From Pseudomonadota bacterium (GTDB lineage: Bacteria; Pseudomonadota; Alphaproteobacteria; Rhodobacterales; Rhodobacteraceae): DNA of 64,000 nucleotides. Under the pieces are notes generated by a model. The model was not told the DNA's origin. It did not search any database and saw only the letters and a program-made list of their open reading frames with translations. The DNA lies in the NCBI GenBank assembly GCA_021779835.1, contig JAJXZX010000003.1, forward strand, positions 62,001-126,000, in the 5' to 3' direction. Positions 27,231 through 35,323 of the stretch are shown piece after piece. The translations under genes and the position numbers were made by a program. Each line of letters opens with the position of its first letter. Position 1 is the first letter of the stretch.

Positions 27231-27545
27231 ATGAAGGATCCGCAAACGATTGCCAGCATGACGGAATTGCGCGCCGTGATTGATGCGCATGACCGCGCGC
27301 TGGTGGCGATGCTGGCAAAGCGGGCGGCGTTGATCGACCGGGCGGCAGAGCTGAAACCGGGCGAGGGGATGCAGGCGCGCATTGCCGCGCGGGTCGAGGC
27401 CGTGGTGGCCAATGTGCGCGCGGCGGCGCTGGCGGATGGGCTGGACGCGGATCTGGTCGAGGACCTCTGGCGGCGGCTGATCGACTGGTCGATCGCCCGA
27501 GAGGAAGGGATATTGGGGCCGTCGCGGCCAGAAGGAGAGCCATGA
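27231..27545 (+). CDS. chorismate mutase type II (AroQ) domain protein
   Basis: A 104-residue helical protein resembling AroQ-class chorismate mutases: MTELRAVIDAHDRALVAML corresponds to helix 1 with the conserved Arg, then KRAALIDRAAELK, and RLIDWSIAREEGILG near the end. If active it would convert chorismate to prephenate; PchB-like pyruvate-lyase activity is an alternative. The ATG at 27231 gives MKDPQTIASM. It overlaps the first folD-like gene by four bases (ATGA), an odd partner for a one-carbon cluster. Confidence 0.72.
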   Translation: MKDPQTIASMTELRAVIDAHDRALVAMLAKRAALIDRAAELKPGEGMQARIAARVEAVVANVRAAALADGLDADLVEDLWRRLIDWSIAREEGILGPSRPEGEP

Positions 27546-28420
27546 CGGCCACGATTATCGACGGCAAGGCAATCGGCGCCCGGATGCTGGACGCAACCAG
27601 CGCAGAGGCGGCAATGCTGGCCAATGCCGGTTGGGCGCCACGGCTGGTCTCGATCAGTGTGGGCGACGTAGCGGCGGCAGAGCTGTATGTGCGCAACCAA
27701 AGCAGCAACGCGGCGCGGGCGGGCGTGGCCTTTGAAGCGCGGAACTATGCGGCGGACATCTCGCTGGAGCAGTTGATTGGCGTCCTGCATGGGCTGAATG
27801 CCGACCCGCGGGTGAATGGCATCATCATTCAGCGCCCCTTGCCCGCGCATATCCCGGTGAAGGCGTTGCAGCGTGCGGTGCATCCGCTGAAGGACGTGGA
27901 GGGGATGCACCCGGCCTCTATCGGCAACATCGTTTACAATGACATGACACTGGGGCCCTGCACGGCGGTGGCGGCGGTGGAAATCCTGAAGTCGCTGCCG
28001 CTTACCATCGAGGGGTTGGATGTGACGGTGATCGGGCACTCCGAGATCGTCGGCAAGCCGATTGCGTTTCTGATGATGGGTTTGGGGGCGACGGTGACGG
28101 TGTGCCACAAGATGACGCATCAGATGTCGATGCACTCGCGGCGCGCAGATGCGGTTTTTGTCGCGGCGGGCGTGCCGGGCCTGGTGCGGGGCGAGATGCT
28201 GAAGCCCGGAGCTGCGCTGATTGATATTGGCATCAACCGGGTTGAGGGGAAGACGGTAGGCGACGCCAATTTCGCCAGCTGCGCCGAGACGGCAGGGTGG
28301 ATCACGCCGGTGCCGGGCGGCGTTGGCCCGGTGACGGTTGCGGTTTTGATGAAGAACGCGGTGCTGGCAACGCGGATGCAGATGGATCATTACCGCGATG
28401 CCTTCGCGGCGGCGGAATAG
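27542..28420 (+). CDS. divergent FolD-like protein lacking the catalytic lysine
   Basis: A 292-residue homolog of methylene-THF dehydrogenase/cyclohydrolase. It keeps the fold markers: TIIDGKAIGARML, IGHSEIVGKPIAFLMM for NADP binding, and [11 protein letters not shown]. However, the K-x-K pair of the active site is replaced: the sequence at 49-56 is YVRNQSSN, so Gln53 stands at the catalytic Lys position (K54 in E. coli numbering) and Ser55 at the second Lys. Q97 is kept, and the usual KDVDG is KDVEG (E120). It overlaps the mutase-like gene and is followed directly by a canonical folD. Loss of cyclohydrolase activity or a new substrate is likely. Confidence 0.85.
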   Translation: MTATIIDGKAIGARMLDATSAEAAMLANAGWAPRLVSISVGDVAAAELYVRNQSSNAARAGVAFEARNYAADISLEQLIGVLHGLNADPRVNGIIIQRPLPAHIPVKALQRAVHPLKDVEGMHPASIGNIVYNDMTLGPCTAVAAVEILKSLPLTIEGLDVTVIGHSEIVGKPIAFLMMGLGATVTVCHKMTHQMSMHSRRADAVFVAAGVPGLVRGEMLKPGAALIDIGINRVEGKTVGDANFASCAETAGWITPVPGGVGPVTVAVLMKNAVLATRMQMDHYRDAFAAAE

Positions 28421-28432
28421 GGAGAGACGGCT

Positions 28433-29323
28433 ATGGGTGCGACGATCATCGACGGTAAGGCTTTCGCGGCCAAGGTGCGGGCACAGGTGGCAGACCATGT
28501 CGCCAGGCTGAAGCTGGAGCATGGCATCACGCCCGGCCTGGCGGTGGTGCTGGTGGGTGAAGATCCCGCGAGCGAGGTTTATGTCCGCTCCAAGGGTAAG
28601 CAGACGGTTGAGGTCGGTATGGCCTCTTTCGAACATAAGCTGCCTGCGCTGACGACGGAGGCACATCTGCTGGCCCTGATTGCGCGGCTGAACGCCGATC
28701 CGGAAGTTCACGGTATTTTGGTGCAGTTACCGCTGCCTTCTCATCTAAACTCCGACCTGGTTATCAATGCAATCGACCCGGCAAAGGACGTAGACGGGTT
28801 TCACATATCGAACGTTGGCTTGTTGGGGACCGGGCAGAAAAGCATGGTGCCCTGCACGCCGCTGGGCTGTCTGATGATGCTGCGCGATCACCTTGGCAGC
28901 CTGTCGGGACTGAACGCGGTGGTGGTGGGGCGGTCGAACATTGTCGGCAAACCGATGGCGCAGCTGTTGCTGGGCGATAGCTGCACGGTGACGATTGCGC
29001 ACAGCCGGACCAAGGATCTGGCGGCGGTGTGCCGCGGCGCGGATATTCTGGTGGCGGCGGTGGGGCGGCCCGAGATGATTACCGGCGACTACGTCAAACC
29101 GGGTGCCGTGGTGATTGATGTGGGCATCAACCGGATCGAGCGGGACGGCAAGACCAAGCTGGTGGGCGACGTCGAATTTGCCAGCGCAGCGGCGGTGGCG
29201 GGGGCAATTACACCGGTGCCGGGCGGAGTGGGGCCGATGACGATCGCCTGCCTGCTGGCCAATACGCTGACTGCGTGCTGCCGCGCAAAGGGACTGGCAG
29301 AGCCGCAGGGACTTACAGCCTGA
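28433..29323 (+). CDS. folD: bifunctional methylene-THF dehydrogenase / methenyl-THF cyclohydrolase
   Basis: Interconverts 5,10-methylene-THF, 5,10-methenyl-THF and 10-formyl-THF with NADP. The 296-residue protein has all catalytic residues: Y50, K54 and K56 in YVRSKGK, Q98 in LVQLPLP, and D121 in KDVDGFH. The NADP motif [18 protein letters not shown] and the terminal [11 protein letters not shown] are intact. A GGGAGAG ribosome site precedes the ATG. With fhs it completes the formate-to-methylene-THF route. Confidence 0.96.
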   Translation: MGATIIDGKAFAAKVRAQVADHVARLKLEHGITPGLAVVLVGEDPASEVYVRSKGKQTVEVGMASFEHKLPALTTEAHLLALIARLNADPEVHGILVQLPLPSHLNSDLVINAIDPAKDVDGFHISNVGLLGTGQKSMVPCTPLGCLMMLRDHLGSLSGLNAVVVGRSNIVGKPMAQLLLGDSCTVTIAHSRTKDLAAVCRGADILVAAVGRPEMITGDYVKPGAVVIDVGINRIERDGKTKLVGDVEFASAAAVAGAITPVPGGVGPMTIACLLANTLTACCRAKGLAEPQGLTA

Positions 29324-29428
29324 ACGGATGTTAACGAATCCGACACACCTGCCAGTTTTACTTGTCTGAAATGGTATAAATTGTTAACAGCACAGTAGTT
29401 TTTTGGCGGGTTGGTATGAGTTCCTCTG

Positions 29429-30211
29429 TTGCAACGTAAAAGTTTGCAGGTGTGGCTGCGCAGCCTCTTCACGTCGCGGACGGTTGTCGTCTGTGTAGTC
29501 ATGTCAGTATTGGTCGCTTTCGCGGGCCCATTTGGAACCTACGAGGCGATGCACTTGCCGGCGCGGACGTTGTTCTGGGTCGTTATCACGGTGATTTCGG
29601 TGCCAGTAGTCGATGGCTGCCGGACGCTCATTGGGCGACGCATGTTCGCCTATGGCTATTGGTGGCGCGCGCTGGCGGTCTGCACGGCGTTCGCCACAAT
29701 TTACACACCATTGGTTTATCTTGAAGTCTATTTTGTGCTTTGGCTTGGCTATGGGCCTGCGGTGCCGATCTGGGTGATCTGGGTGGCGACTTTTCTGACG
29801 GCGATGGCGATCAGCGCGGTGCAGCATATGTGGCGGCAGGATGTCCGCGCGCTGGCAGAGCAGACCGTGTCACCTAGACTTGCCGACGTGATCCCGAACG
29901 AACCGCGGTTGGTGGCGCGGCTGGGGCCGGAGGCGCGCGGGGCGATCCTGTCGCTGTCGGTGCGCGATCATTACGTCGAGGTTTGGACCGAGCGGGGAAT
30001 GGCGAGCCTGCTGATGCGGTTTGCCGATGCAATGGCAGAGCTGGACGGGATCGACGGGATGCAGGTGCATCGCTCGCACTGGGTGGCGGTCGCGGCGATA
30101 GCGGGGGCGGAGCGCGAGCGGGGCAAGACGTTCTTGCGGCTGTCGGATGGGCGGCTTGTGCCGGTAAGCCGCAGCTACAAGGATGCGGTTGAGGCGCGCG
30201 GGTTGCTCTAA
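29429..30211 (+). CDS. membrane-anchored LytTR-type DNA-binding regulator
   Basis: A 260-residue protein with about four N-terminal membrane helices (TVVVCVVMSVLVAFAGPFGT, LFWVVITVISVPVVDG, AVCTAFATIYTPLVYLEVYF and PIWVIWVATFLTAMAISAVQ), followed by a C-terminal LytTR DNA-binding domain (about 165-260) with SVRDHYVEVWTERG and MQVHRSHWVAV, then LVPVSRSYKDAV. Such proteins are one-component regulators or the response part of membrane-sensing circuits. The start is TTG at 29429 or GTG at 29450; neither has a strong ribosome site. It ends convergent with pdeM, overlapping by four bases. Confidence 0.85.
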   Translation: MQRKSLQVWLRSLFTSRTVVVCVVMSVLVAFAGPFGTYEAMHLPARTLFWVVITVISVPVVDGCRTLIGRRMFAYGYWWRALAVCTAFATIYTPLVYLEVYFVLWLGYGPAVPIWVIWVATFLTAMAISAVQHMWRQDVRALAEQTVSPRLADVIPNEPRLVARLGPEARGAILSLSVRDHYVEVWTERGMASLLMRFADAMAELDGIDGMQVHRSHWVAVAAIAGAERERGKTFLRLSDGRLVPVSRSYKDAVEARGLL

Positions 30212-30870
30212 CGCGGCATAGGGATGGCGCGCGGCGGCGAGGCAAGCAGGATCGCGCGCGCGTCGGGGGCCATCAGGGCGATCAGCGCCGGGGCGTGGCT
30301 GTGAAGGCCGCCGGTGTAGGTGCCGTAGGCGGGCAGGATCACCCGTGATGTATCCAACAGAAAACACGGGCGGGTAACGCGCTGGCCTTTGGCGGCGAGG
30401 GTTGCCTTGGGGTGATAATGGCCCGAGACCTCTGCCGTGGCGGCGGGGTCTGCAATGTGCCGGAACGTAAGGGGGCCAAGGCGGGCCTCTGCCAGATGAG
30501 TGCCGCCGAGGGCAAGCGGGCCGGGGTCGTGATTGCCCTCGACCCAGATCCAGCGGCGACCGGCCATCAGGCGCGTGAGGGTCAGGGCCTCCTCGGGCGG
30601 CAGGGTTTCGGCGGCGGTGAGATCGTCGAAGCTGTCGCCGAGGCAGATCACGATGTCCGGGGCATGGGCGGTGATGTCAGCGTCGAGGCGGGCAAGGGTG
30701 TCGCGCGTCTCATACGGCGGCAGCAGGGTGCCGGTGCGGCGGGCGATGCGGTCGGACTTGCCAAGGTGGAGGTCGGAAACGGTGAGCAGGCGCTGTGCGG
30801 GCCAAAGCAGCGCGCCGGACGGAAGCGCGGTGAGCGTCTCGCCTGCGAGGGAGAAGGCGGTGCCGCTCAT
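30208..30870 (-). CDS. pdeM: ligase-associated DNA damage response phosphoesterase PdeM
   Basis: A calcineurin-like metallophosphoesterase of 220 residues with the metal motifs SDLHLGK (D33, H35), CLGDSFDD (D79), GNHD (around 115) and GHYHPK (around 150). In other bacteria this gene clusters with an Lhr-type helicase, an ATP-dependent DNA ligase and an exonuclease as a proposed repair set. Here it overlaps the helicase gene by four bases, downstream of it. No ligase or exonuclease gene follows; the next gene is convergent. Confidence 0.88.
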   Translation of the reverse strand: MSGTAFSLAGETLTALPSGALLWPAQRLLTVSDLHLGKSDRIARRTGTLLPPYETRDTLARLDADITAHAPDIVICLGDSFDDLTAAETLPPEEALTLTRLMAGRRWIWVEGNHDPGPLALGGTHLAEARLGPLTFRHIADPAATAEVSGHYHPKATLAAKGQRVTRPCFLLDTSRVILPAYGTYTGGLHSHAPALIALMAPDARAILLASPPRAIPMPR

Positions 30871-33266
30871 GCGAGGCCCGCCGTGGCAAGCAGGTGATCG
30901 GCGGCCTCTGCCAGCAGACGTTCGCGCGCGGCGCCGTGGATCGGGATGCGGCCGGGTTCCAGCAACAGCGGCGCGGCGAGCGGCGTGACGCGGTCAAGGC
31001 GCACAAGGTCGATGCGGGGGCCGATGCGGGCAAGCATATCCTCGATCCGGCCGAAATCGACCAGGCCGCTGAGCGCCTCTTGCCGGGTGATGTCCAGCAG
31101 AAGGTGGCGCGGGTCGTGACGGCGCAGCGTGTCGTAAAGGATGTCGGAGGAAAACGTGGCTTGGCGACCCGATTTGCGTTTGCCCGGGAAGTTGCGTTCG
31201 ATCAGGCCCGCGACGAGGGCGGCATTGCGGAAGGTGCGCTTCATCACAGCGTTGCCCGAGAGCCAGGTCTCCAATCCGTCGCGTAGGGTGGAGGGGTCGA
31301 AGAGAGGGGCAGGGTCGGTCACCGGGTCCAAGCCCCAAATCAGAGTGGCGTAGTCGGTGGCGACGAAGCCGAGCGGGTGGAGGCCGGTTTCCTCCATCCG
31401 TTTGGTGACGAGCAGGCCGAGGGTTTGCTGTGCGTTGCGGCCCGCGAAACCGTAGATGCAGAGATGTTCGCGGCCGTCATGCGGGAAGGCTTCCAGAAGC
31501 AGGCGGTTGCGTTCCGGCAGGCGTGAAACGGTGCGTTGCAGCGCCAGCCAGTGGGCGGTGTGGGCGGGCAGGTCGGGCCAGTCCGGTTGTTGGAAAAGGT
31601 CAAGGATACGATGGGTAAGGAGGGTTGAGGTGGCAAATTTTGTGCCAGAAAACACAGCGACCTTGGGCGCGCGACCCGGCGCGCGGGTGACCTCTACCGT
31701 CATCTCTCGCAGGGACTCATAGCGCACGATCTCGCCGCCGATCAGGAAAGTGTCGCCGGGGGTGAGGGTGGCGGCGAAGGCCTCTTCCACCTCTCCAAGT
31801 GGGGTGCCCATGCGGCCCTTGAGGCGGACCTTGAGGGTTTCTGTGTCGATGATGGTGCCGATGTTCATGCGGATGGATTGTGCGGTGCGCGGGTCGCGCA
31901 ACTGCCATTTGCCATCGCGCTGCATGAGGCGTTGCCAACGGTCGTAGGCGCGCAGCGCGTAGCCGCCGGTGGCGGTGAACTCGAGGCAGGCGTCGAATTC
32001 CGCGCGGGTTATAGTGGCGTAGGCACCGGCGCTTGTGACCTCGTGGTAGAGGTCGGTTGCGTCGAACGGGCCGGAGGCGGCGGTGATAAGGATGTGCTGG
32101 CAGAGGACATCGCGGGGGCCGGGGCCGCGCGGTTCGCCATCCAGCGTGTGATCGCGCACGGCTTGCAGGGCGGCGAGACACTCGACGACCTCGAACCGGT
32201 TCGCGGGGACGAGAAGGGCCTTTGACGGAGCGTTGTAGCGGTGGTTGGCGCGGCCGATACGCTGCACGAGGCGCTTGACGTTTTTGGGCGCGCCAACCTG
32301 GATCACCAGATCGACGTCGCCCCAGTCGATGCCGAGGTCGAGGGTGCCGGTGCAGACGACGGCGCGGAGTTGGCCCGCGGTCATCGCGGCCTCGACCCGC
32401 GCGCGCTGATCGCGGGCGAGGGAACCGTGGTGGATGGCGATGGGCAGAGAGTCGTCATTTTGCAGCCAGAGGTCGCGGAAGAACAGCTCTGCCTGCGCGC
32501 GGGTGTTGTGGAAGATCAGCGTGGTCTTGTGGCGTTTGATCTGGGCGAGGATTGCGGGGATGGCATGGCGGGCGCCGCCGCCGGACCACGGCGGCGCGGC
32601 GCCGGTGTCCAGCATGGCAATGTCGGGATCGGGGCCGGGATCGGCGTGGAGGATCTCGCACGGGTCGGGGTGGCGGGCGAGCAGGCGCGCAATGGCGGCG
32701 GGGTCTTCGACGGTGGCGGAAAGGCCGATGCGCCGGAGTCCCGGCGCGAGGGTTTGCAGGCGCGAGAGGGCGAGCATCAGTTGGTCGCCGCGTTTGGACT
32801 CGGTCAGCGCGTGGATTTCATCGACAATGACGCGTTGCAGACCGGCGAAGGTGCGGGCGGCGTCTTCGTAGCTGAGCAGGAGTGCCAGGGATTCCGGCGT
32901 GGTGAGCAGGATATGCGGCGGGTCGGCGCGTTGGCGGCGGCGCTGGGTATAGGAGGTATCGCCGGTGCGGTCCTCGATGCGGATCGGGAGGGCGAGGTCA
33001 TCGACCGGCTTGCGCAGGTTGCGCCCAATGTCGGCGGCGAGGGCCTTGAGCGGCGAGATGTAAAGGGTGTGCAGGCCTTTGCGCGGGTGCTGGGTCAGCT
33101 CGGTCAGGGTGGGCAGGAACCCGGCTAGGGTTTTGCCGCCGCCGGTGGGCGCGATGAGGAGGAGGGCGGGGGCGTTGGCCCGGTCCAGCATCGCCTGTTG
33201 GTGGGGATGCAGCGACCAGCCGCGGGCGGCGAACCAAGAGGCGAGATGAGCGGGGAGCGGCGTCAT
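30867..33266 (-). CDS. ligase-associated DEXH-box DNA helicase (Lhr family)
   Basis: A superfamily 2 helicase of 799 residues from ATG at 33266 (MTPLPAHLASWFAARGW). Motif I is IAPTGGGKTLAGFLPTL, motif II VDEIHAL, motif III LSATVED, and motif VI RIGRANHRYN. The C-terminal part has the winged-helix and Lhr-type domain. Lhr-family helicases act on nucleic acid at damage sites. Upstream in-frame starts fall in the intergenic repeat region and are rejected. It forms a two-gene unit with pdeM. Confidence 0.9.
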   Translation of the reverse strand: MTPLPAHLASWFAARGWSLHPHQQAMLDRANAPALLLIAPTGGGKTLAGFLPTLTELTQHPRKGLHTLYISPLKALAADIGRNLRKPVDDLALPIRIEDRTGDTSYTQRRRQRADPPHILLTTPESLALLLSYEDAARTFAGLQRVIVDEIHALTESKRGDQLMLALSRLQTLAPGLRRIGLSATVEDPAAIARLLARHPDPCEILHADPGPDPDIAMLDTGAAPPWSGGGARHAIPAILAQIKRHKTTLIFHNTRAQAELFFRDLWLQNDDSLPIAIHHGSLARDQRARVEAAMTAGQLRAVVCTGTLDLGIDWGDVDLVIQVGAPKNVKRLVQRIGRANHRYNAPSKALLVPANRFEVVECLAALQAVRDHTLDGEPRGPGPRDVLCQHILITAASGPFDATDLYHEVTSAGAYATITRAEFDACLEFTATGGYALRAYDRWQRLMQRDGKWQLRDPRTAQSIRMNIGTIIDTETLKVRLKGRMGTPLGEVEEAFAATLTPGDTFLIGGEIVRYESLREMTVEVTRAPGRAPKVAVFSGTKFATSTLLTHRILDLFQQPDWPDLPAHTAHWLALQRTVSRLPERNRLLLEAFPHDGREHLCIYGFAGRNAQQTLGLLVTKRMEETGLHPLGFVATDYATLIWGLDPVTDPAPLFDPSTLRDGLETWLSGNAVMKRTFRNAALVAGLIERNFPGKRKSGRQATFSSDILYDTLRRHDPRHLLLDITRQEALSGLVDFGRIEDMLARIGPRIDLVRLDRVTPLAAPLLLEPGRIPIHGAARERLLAEAADHLLATAGLA

Positions 33267-33323
33267 GGCGGCAGTGTAGCCGGGGCGGGACGAAAGGGGA
33301 ACGGGTGGTATTCGCGTCCGCGC

Positions 33324-33379
33324 CGGGGGGTTTTGCACCCCCGGACCCCCGCAGGATATTTGGGCCAAAGCAATTGGGG
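33324..33379 (+). repeat. intergenic repeat with C-rich stem and GGATATTT-GGCCAAAGCAA core
   Basis: GGGGGTTTTGCACCCCC can fold as a short hairpin, followed by GGACCCCC-GCAGGATATTTGGGCC and AAAGCAATTGGGG. It is closely similar to 49027-49073 and, in its right half, to 13927-13954. It lies between the helicase start and the end of the AAA ATPase gene. Confidence 0.8.
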
Positions 33380-33427
33380 AAGGGTGCGGATGGGCCGCGC
33401 CCTTTGCAGCAAGGCGCGGCGGGGCGA

Positions 33428-34738
33428 TTAGCGGGCGATCACCTCATCCCGCACGAACATGTTGGCCCAGGCGCGGTCGATGAGGGCGGGCGACATGTGG
33501 TAGGGCAGACCTTCGAAATTGCAGATGGCGATCATCTGGTCGATCAGGAAGATCGGCTGATAGTTGGCATAGAGGTTGTCGATGGTGGGGTATTTGACCT
33601 TGAGCAGGTGAACCAAGGACGCCTCGTCCAGCGGCATTTTGCGTTTGCGCGCCACCATGGCGAAGATTTTCAGGAAGTTTTCCTGATGCGGCCCGTCGAT
33701 CTTGATCTTGAAGAAGATCCGGCGAAGCGCGGCGCCGTCGAAGATCTCATTCGGGTGGAAGTTGGTCGAGAAGATCACCAGCGTGTCGAAGGGAACCGAG
33801 AATTTTTCGCCCGACTGGAGGGCGAGAATGTCGTGGCCTTCTTCCAAGGGCACAATCCAGCGGTTGATGAGGGCCTGCGGCGATTCCTGTTGGCGGCCAA
33901 GATCGTCGACGATGAATACGCCGCCGGTCGCCTTGAGTTGCAGGGGGGCCTGATAGGTGCGCGCGGTTGCGTTGTAGGTGAGGTCGAGCATATCGAGCGT
34001 CAGCTCGCCGCCGGTGATCACAGTGGGACGCTCGCAGAACACATAGCGGTTATCGAAGCGGTTGGCCGAGCGGCGCAGCGCGTTGGGGTCATCCACCGCC
34101 ATCTCTGCCTCGGTATGCACGATGGGGTCGTAAACGGTGATGACCTGACCGGAATATTCCAGCGCGCGGGGCACGAAGATCTTGTCGCCCATCGCGTCGC
34201 GGATGCCGTTGGAGATCGAGGATTTGCCGTTGCCGGGCGGGCCATAAAGCAGGATCGAGCGGCCGGAGGTGACAGCGGGGCCGAGTGTGTCAAGCAGGTC
34301 AGGCGGCAGGATCAGGTGACCCATCGCGGCCGTCAACTGATCGCGGGTCAGCTGGATGTTGCGGATCGACTGGCGGGTCACCTGCTCGCGGTAGGTGTCG
34401 AGGGGAACCGGCATCGCGCCATAATACTCGGATTGGCCGAGCGCATCGAGGGCGCGGGCCTTGCCGGAGTCGGTCAGTTGATAGCCCATCTCGTTGCCCG
34501 AGGTCGCGTGCAGGGTTCCCATCGCCTCCAGCAAGCGCTGGGTTCGCACGAGGTCAACCAGTTCCTGTGTTACCGGGATGGTAAGGCCGATGGCGCGCGA
34601 GAGGTCGCCCACGGTGTCGAGGTTGGTGCGGAACATCGTCTTGATAAGGATGTCGCGCATCATCACCAACGACAATCCGGTTTCGCCAAGGGTGCGCGGC
34701 GCGGTGGGGGTCAGAACTCTGGGTGTTTGCATGTTCAT
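33428..34738 (-). CDS. AAA+ ATPase at the end of the Tad locus
   Basis: A 436-residue protein. The N-terminal part resembles a winged-helix segment (GETGLSLVMMRDILIKTMF, then DLSRAIGLTIPVTQELVDLV). The ATPase core has Walker A GPPGNGKSS (166-174), Walker B VFIVDDLG (about 273-280) and sensor-like IFSTNFHP. There is no signal peptide or membrane helix. It is the last gene of the minus-strand Tad cluster, 81 bases after the prepilin peptidase gene. Its function in pilus biogenesis is not known to me; a chaperone or regulatory role is possible. Confidence 0.8.
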   Translation of the reverse strand: MNMQTPRVLTPTAPRTLGETGLSLVMMRDILIKTMFRTNLDTVGDLSRAIGLTIPVTQELVDLVRTQRLLEAMGTLHATSGNEMGYQLTDSGKARALDALGQSEYYGAMPVPLDTYREQVTRQSIRNIQLTRDQLTAAMGHLILPPDLLDTLGPAVTSGRSILLYGPPGNGKSSISNGIRDAMGDKIFVPRALEYSGQVITVYDPIVHTEAEMAVDDPNALRRSANRFDNRYVFCERPTVITGGELTLDMLDLTYNATARTYQAPLQLKATGGVFIVDDLGRQQESPQALINRWIVPLEEGHDILALQSGEKFSVPFDTLVIFSTNFHPNEIFDGAALRRIFFKIKIDGPHQENFLKIFAMVARKRKMPLDEASLVHLLKVKYPTIDNLYANYQPIFLIDQMIAICNFEGLPYHMSPALIDRAWANMFVRDEVIAR

Positions 34739-34819
34739 CTGGAGCCCATTTTCAACACAAGGATCAAGGTGGCGATTGCGAGGCAGTGTGGTGTGGAGGC
34801 GTTCAGGAAACGTGAAGCA

Positions 34820-35320
34820 TCAGATGCCGTAGTGGCTGGCGAGAAGTAGATAGACAATCAAAATGCCGGAAAGCGCGAAGCCCATCGGAAAGTCGCGCCG
34901 CTCCCACGATTCCCAATCGGTTGTGGCGCGGCGGACGGCGGGGACAAGGCCCATGACGCGGTGCGTGGTGAAGGCGGCAAGCAGGATCGCGCAGGAAAGG
35001 AACATGATTTCAACGGCATCCCCAAGCGCGAAGAACGGCGCCATCGCCGCGGCGAATTTGGCGTCGCCCGCGCCCACGGCTCGGATCACATTTAGCATGA
35101 AGCCCACAGCCAGCACAGCGGGTATGGCGGCCAAGTGCCATAGGTAGCTGTCGAACGGCAACACCAAGGGGCCGACCAGAATGAAGACGGCGGCGAGGGC
35201 CAGCACCGACTGGTTCGGGATCTTCATGAACTTCATGTCGCTCCACGAGACCCAGATGCCGATCGCGATGGCGAAGGGCACAAACCAAGTGGCGGCTAAG
35301 GCGGACATTTGCATGTGCAT
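34820..35320 (-). CDS. tadV: Flp prepilin peptidase (TadV/CpaA)
   Basis: Membrane aspartic protease that processes Flp prepilins. The 166-residue protein has about five membrane helices. Both catalytic aspartates are visible: D28 in SWSDMKFMKIPNQ and D86 in VGAGDAKFAAAM (the GxGD motif). It lacks the N-terminal methyltransferase domain, as Tad peptidases do. It lies three bases after the TPR lipoprotein gene. Confidence 0.92.
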   Translation of the reverse strand: MHMQMSALAATWFVPFAIAIGIWVSWSDMKFMKIPNQSVLALAAVFILVGPLVLPFDSYLWHLAAIPAVLAVGFMLNVIRAVGAGDAKFAAAMAPFFALGDAVEIMFLSCAILLAAFTTHRVMGLVPAVRRATTDWESWERRDFPMGFALSGILIVYLLLASHYGI

Positions 35321-35323
35321 GGC

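Noticed and set aside
25416-27290. A 624-codon open frame opposite fhs, and similar long antisense frames at 12072-13856, 19556-21220 and 26909-28711
   Set aside because: They lie opposite well-recognised genes, have Arg/His/Pro/Gln-rich composition without domains, and reflect the strong third-position GC bias of the real genes.
31750-33128. Several plus-strand frames inside the Lhr helicase gene
   Set aside because: They are antisense to strongly conserved helicase motifs, and have Gly/Arg/Val-rich composition without domains.
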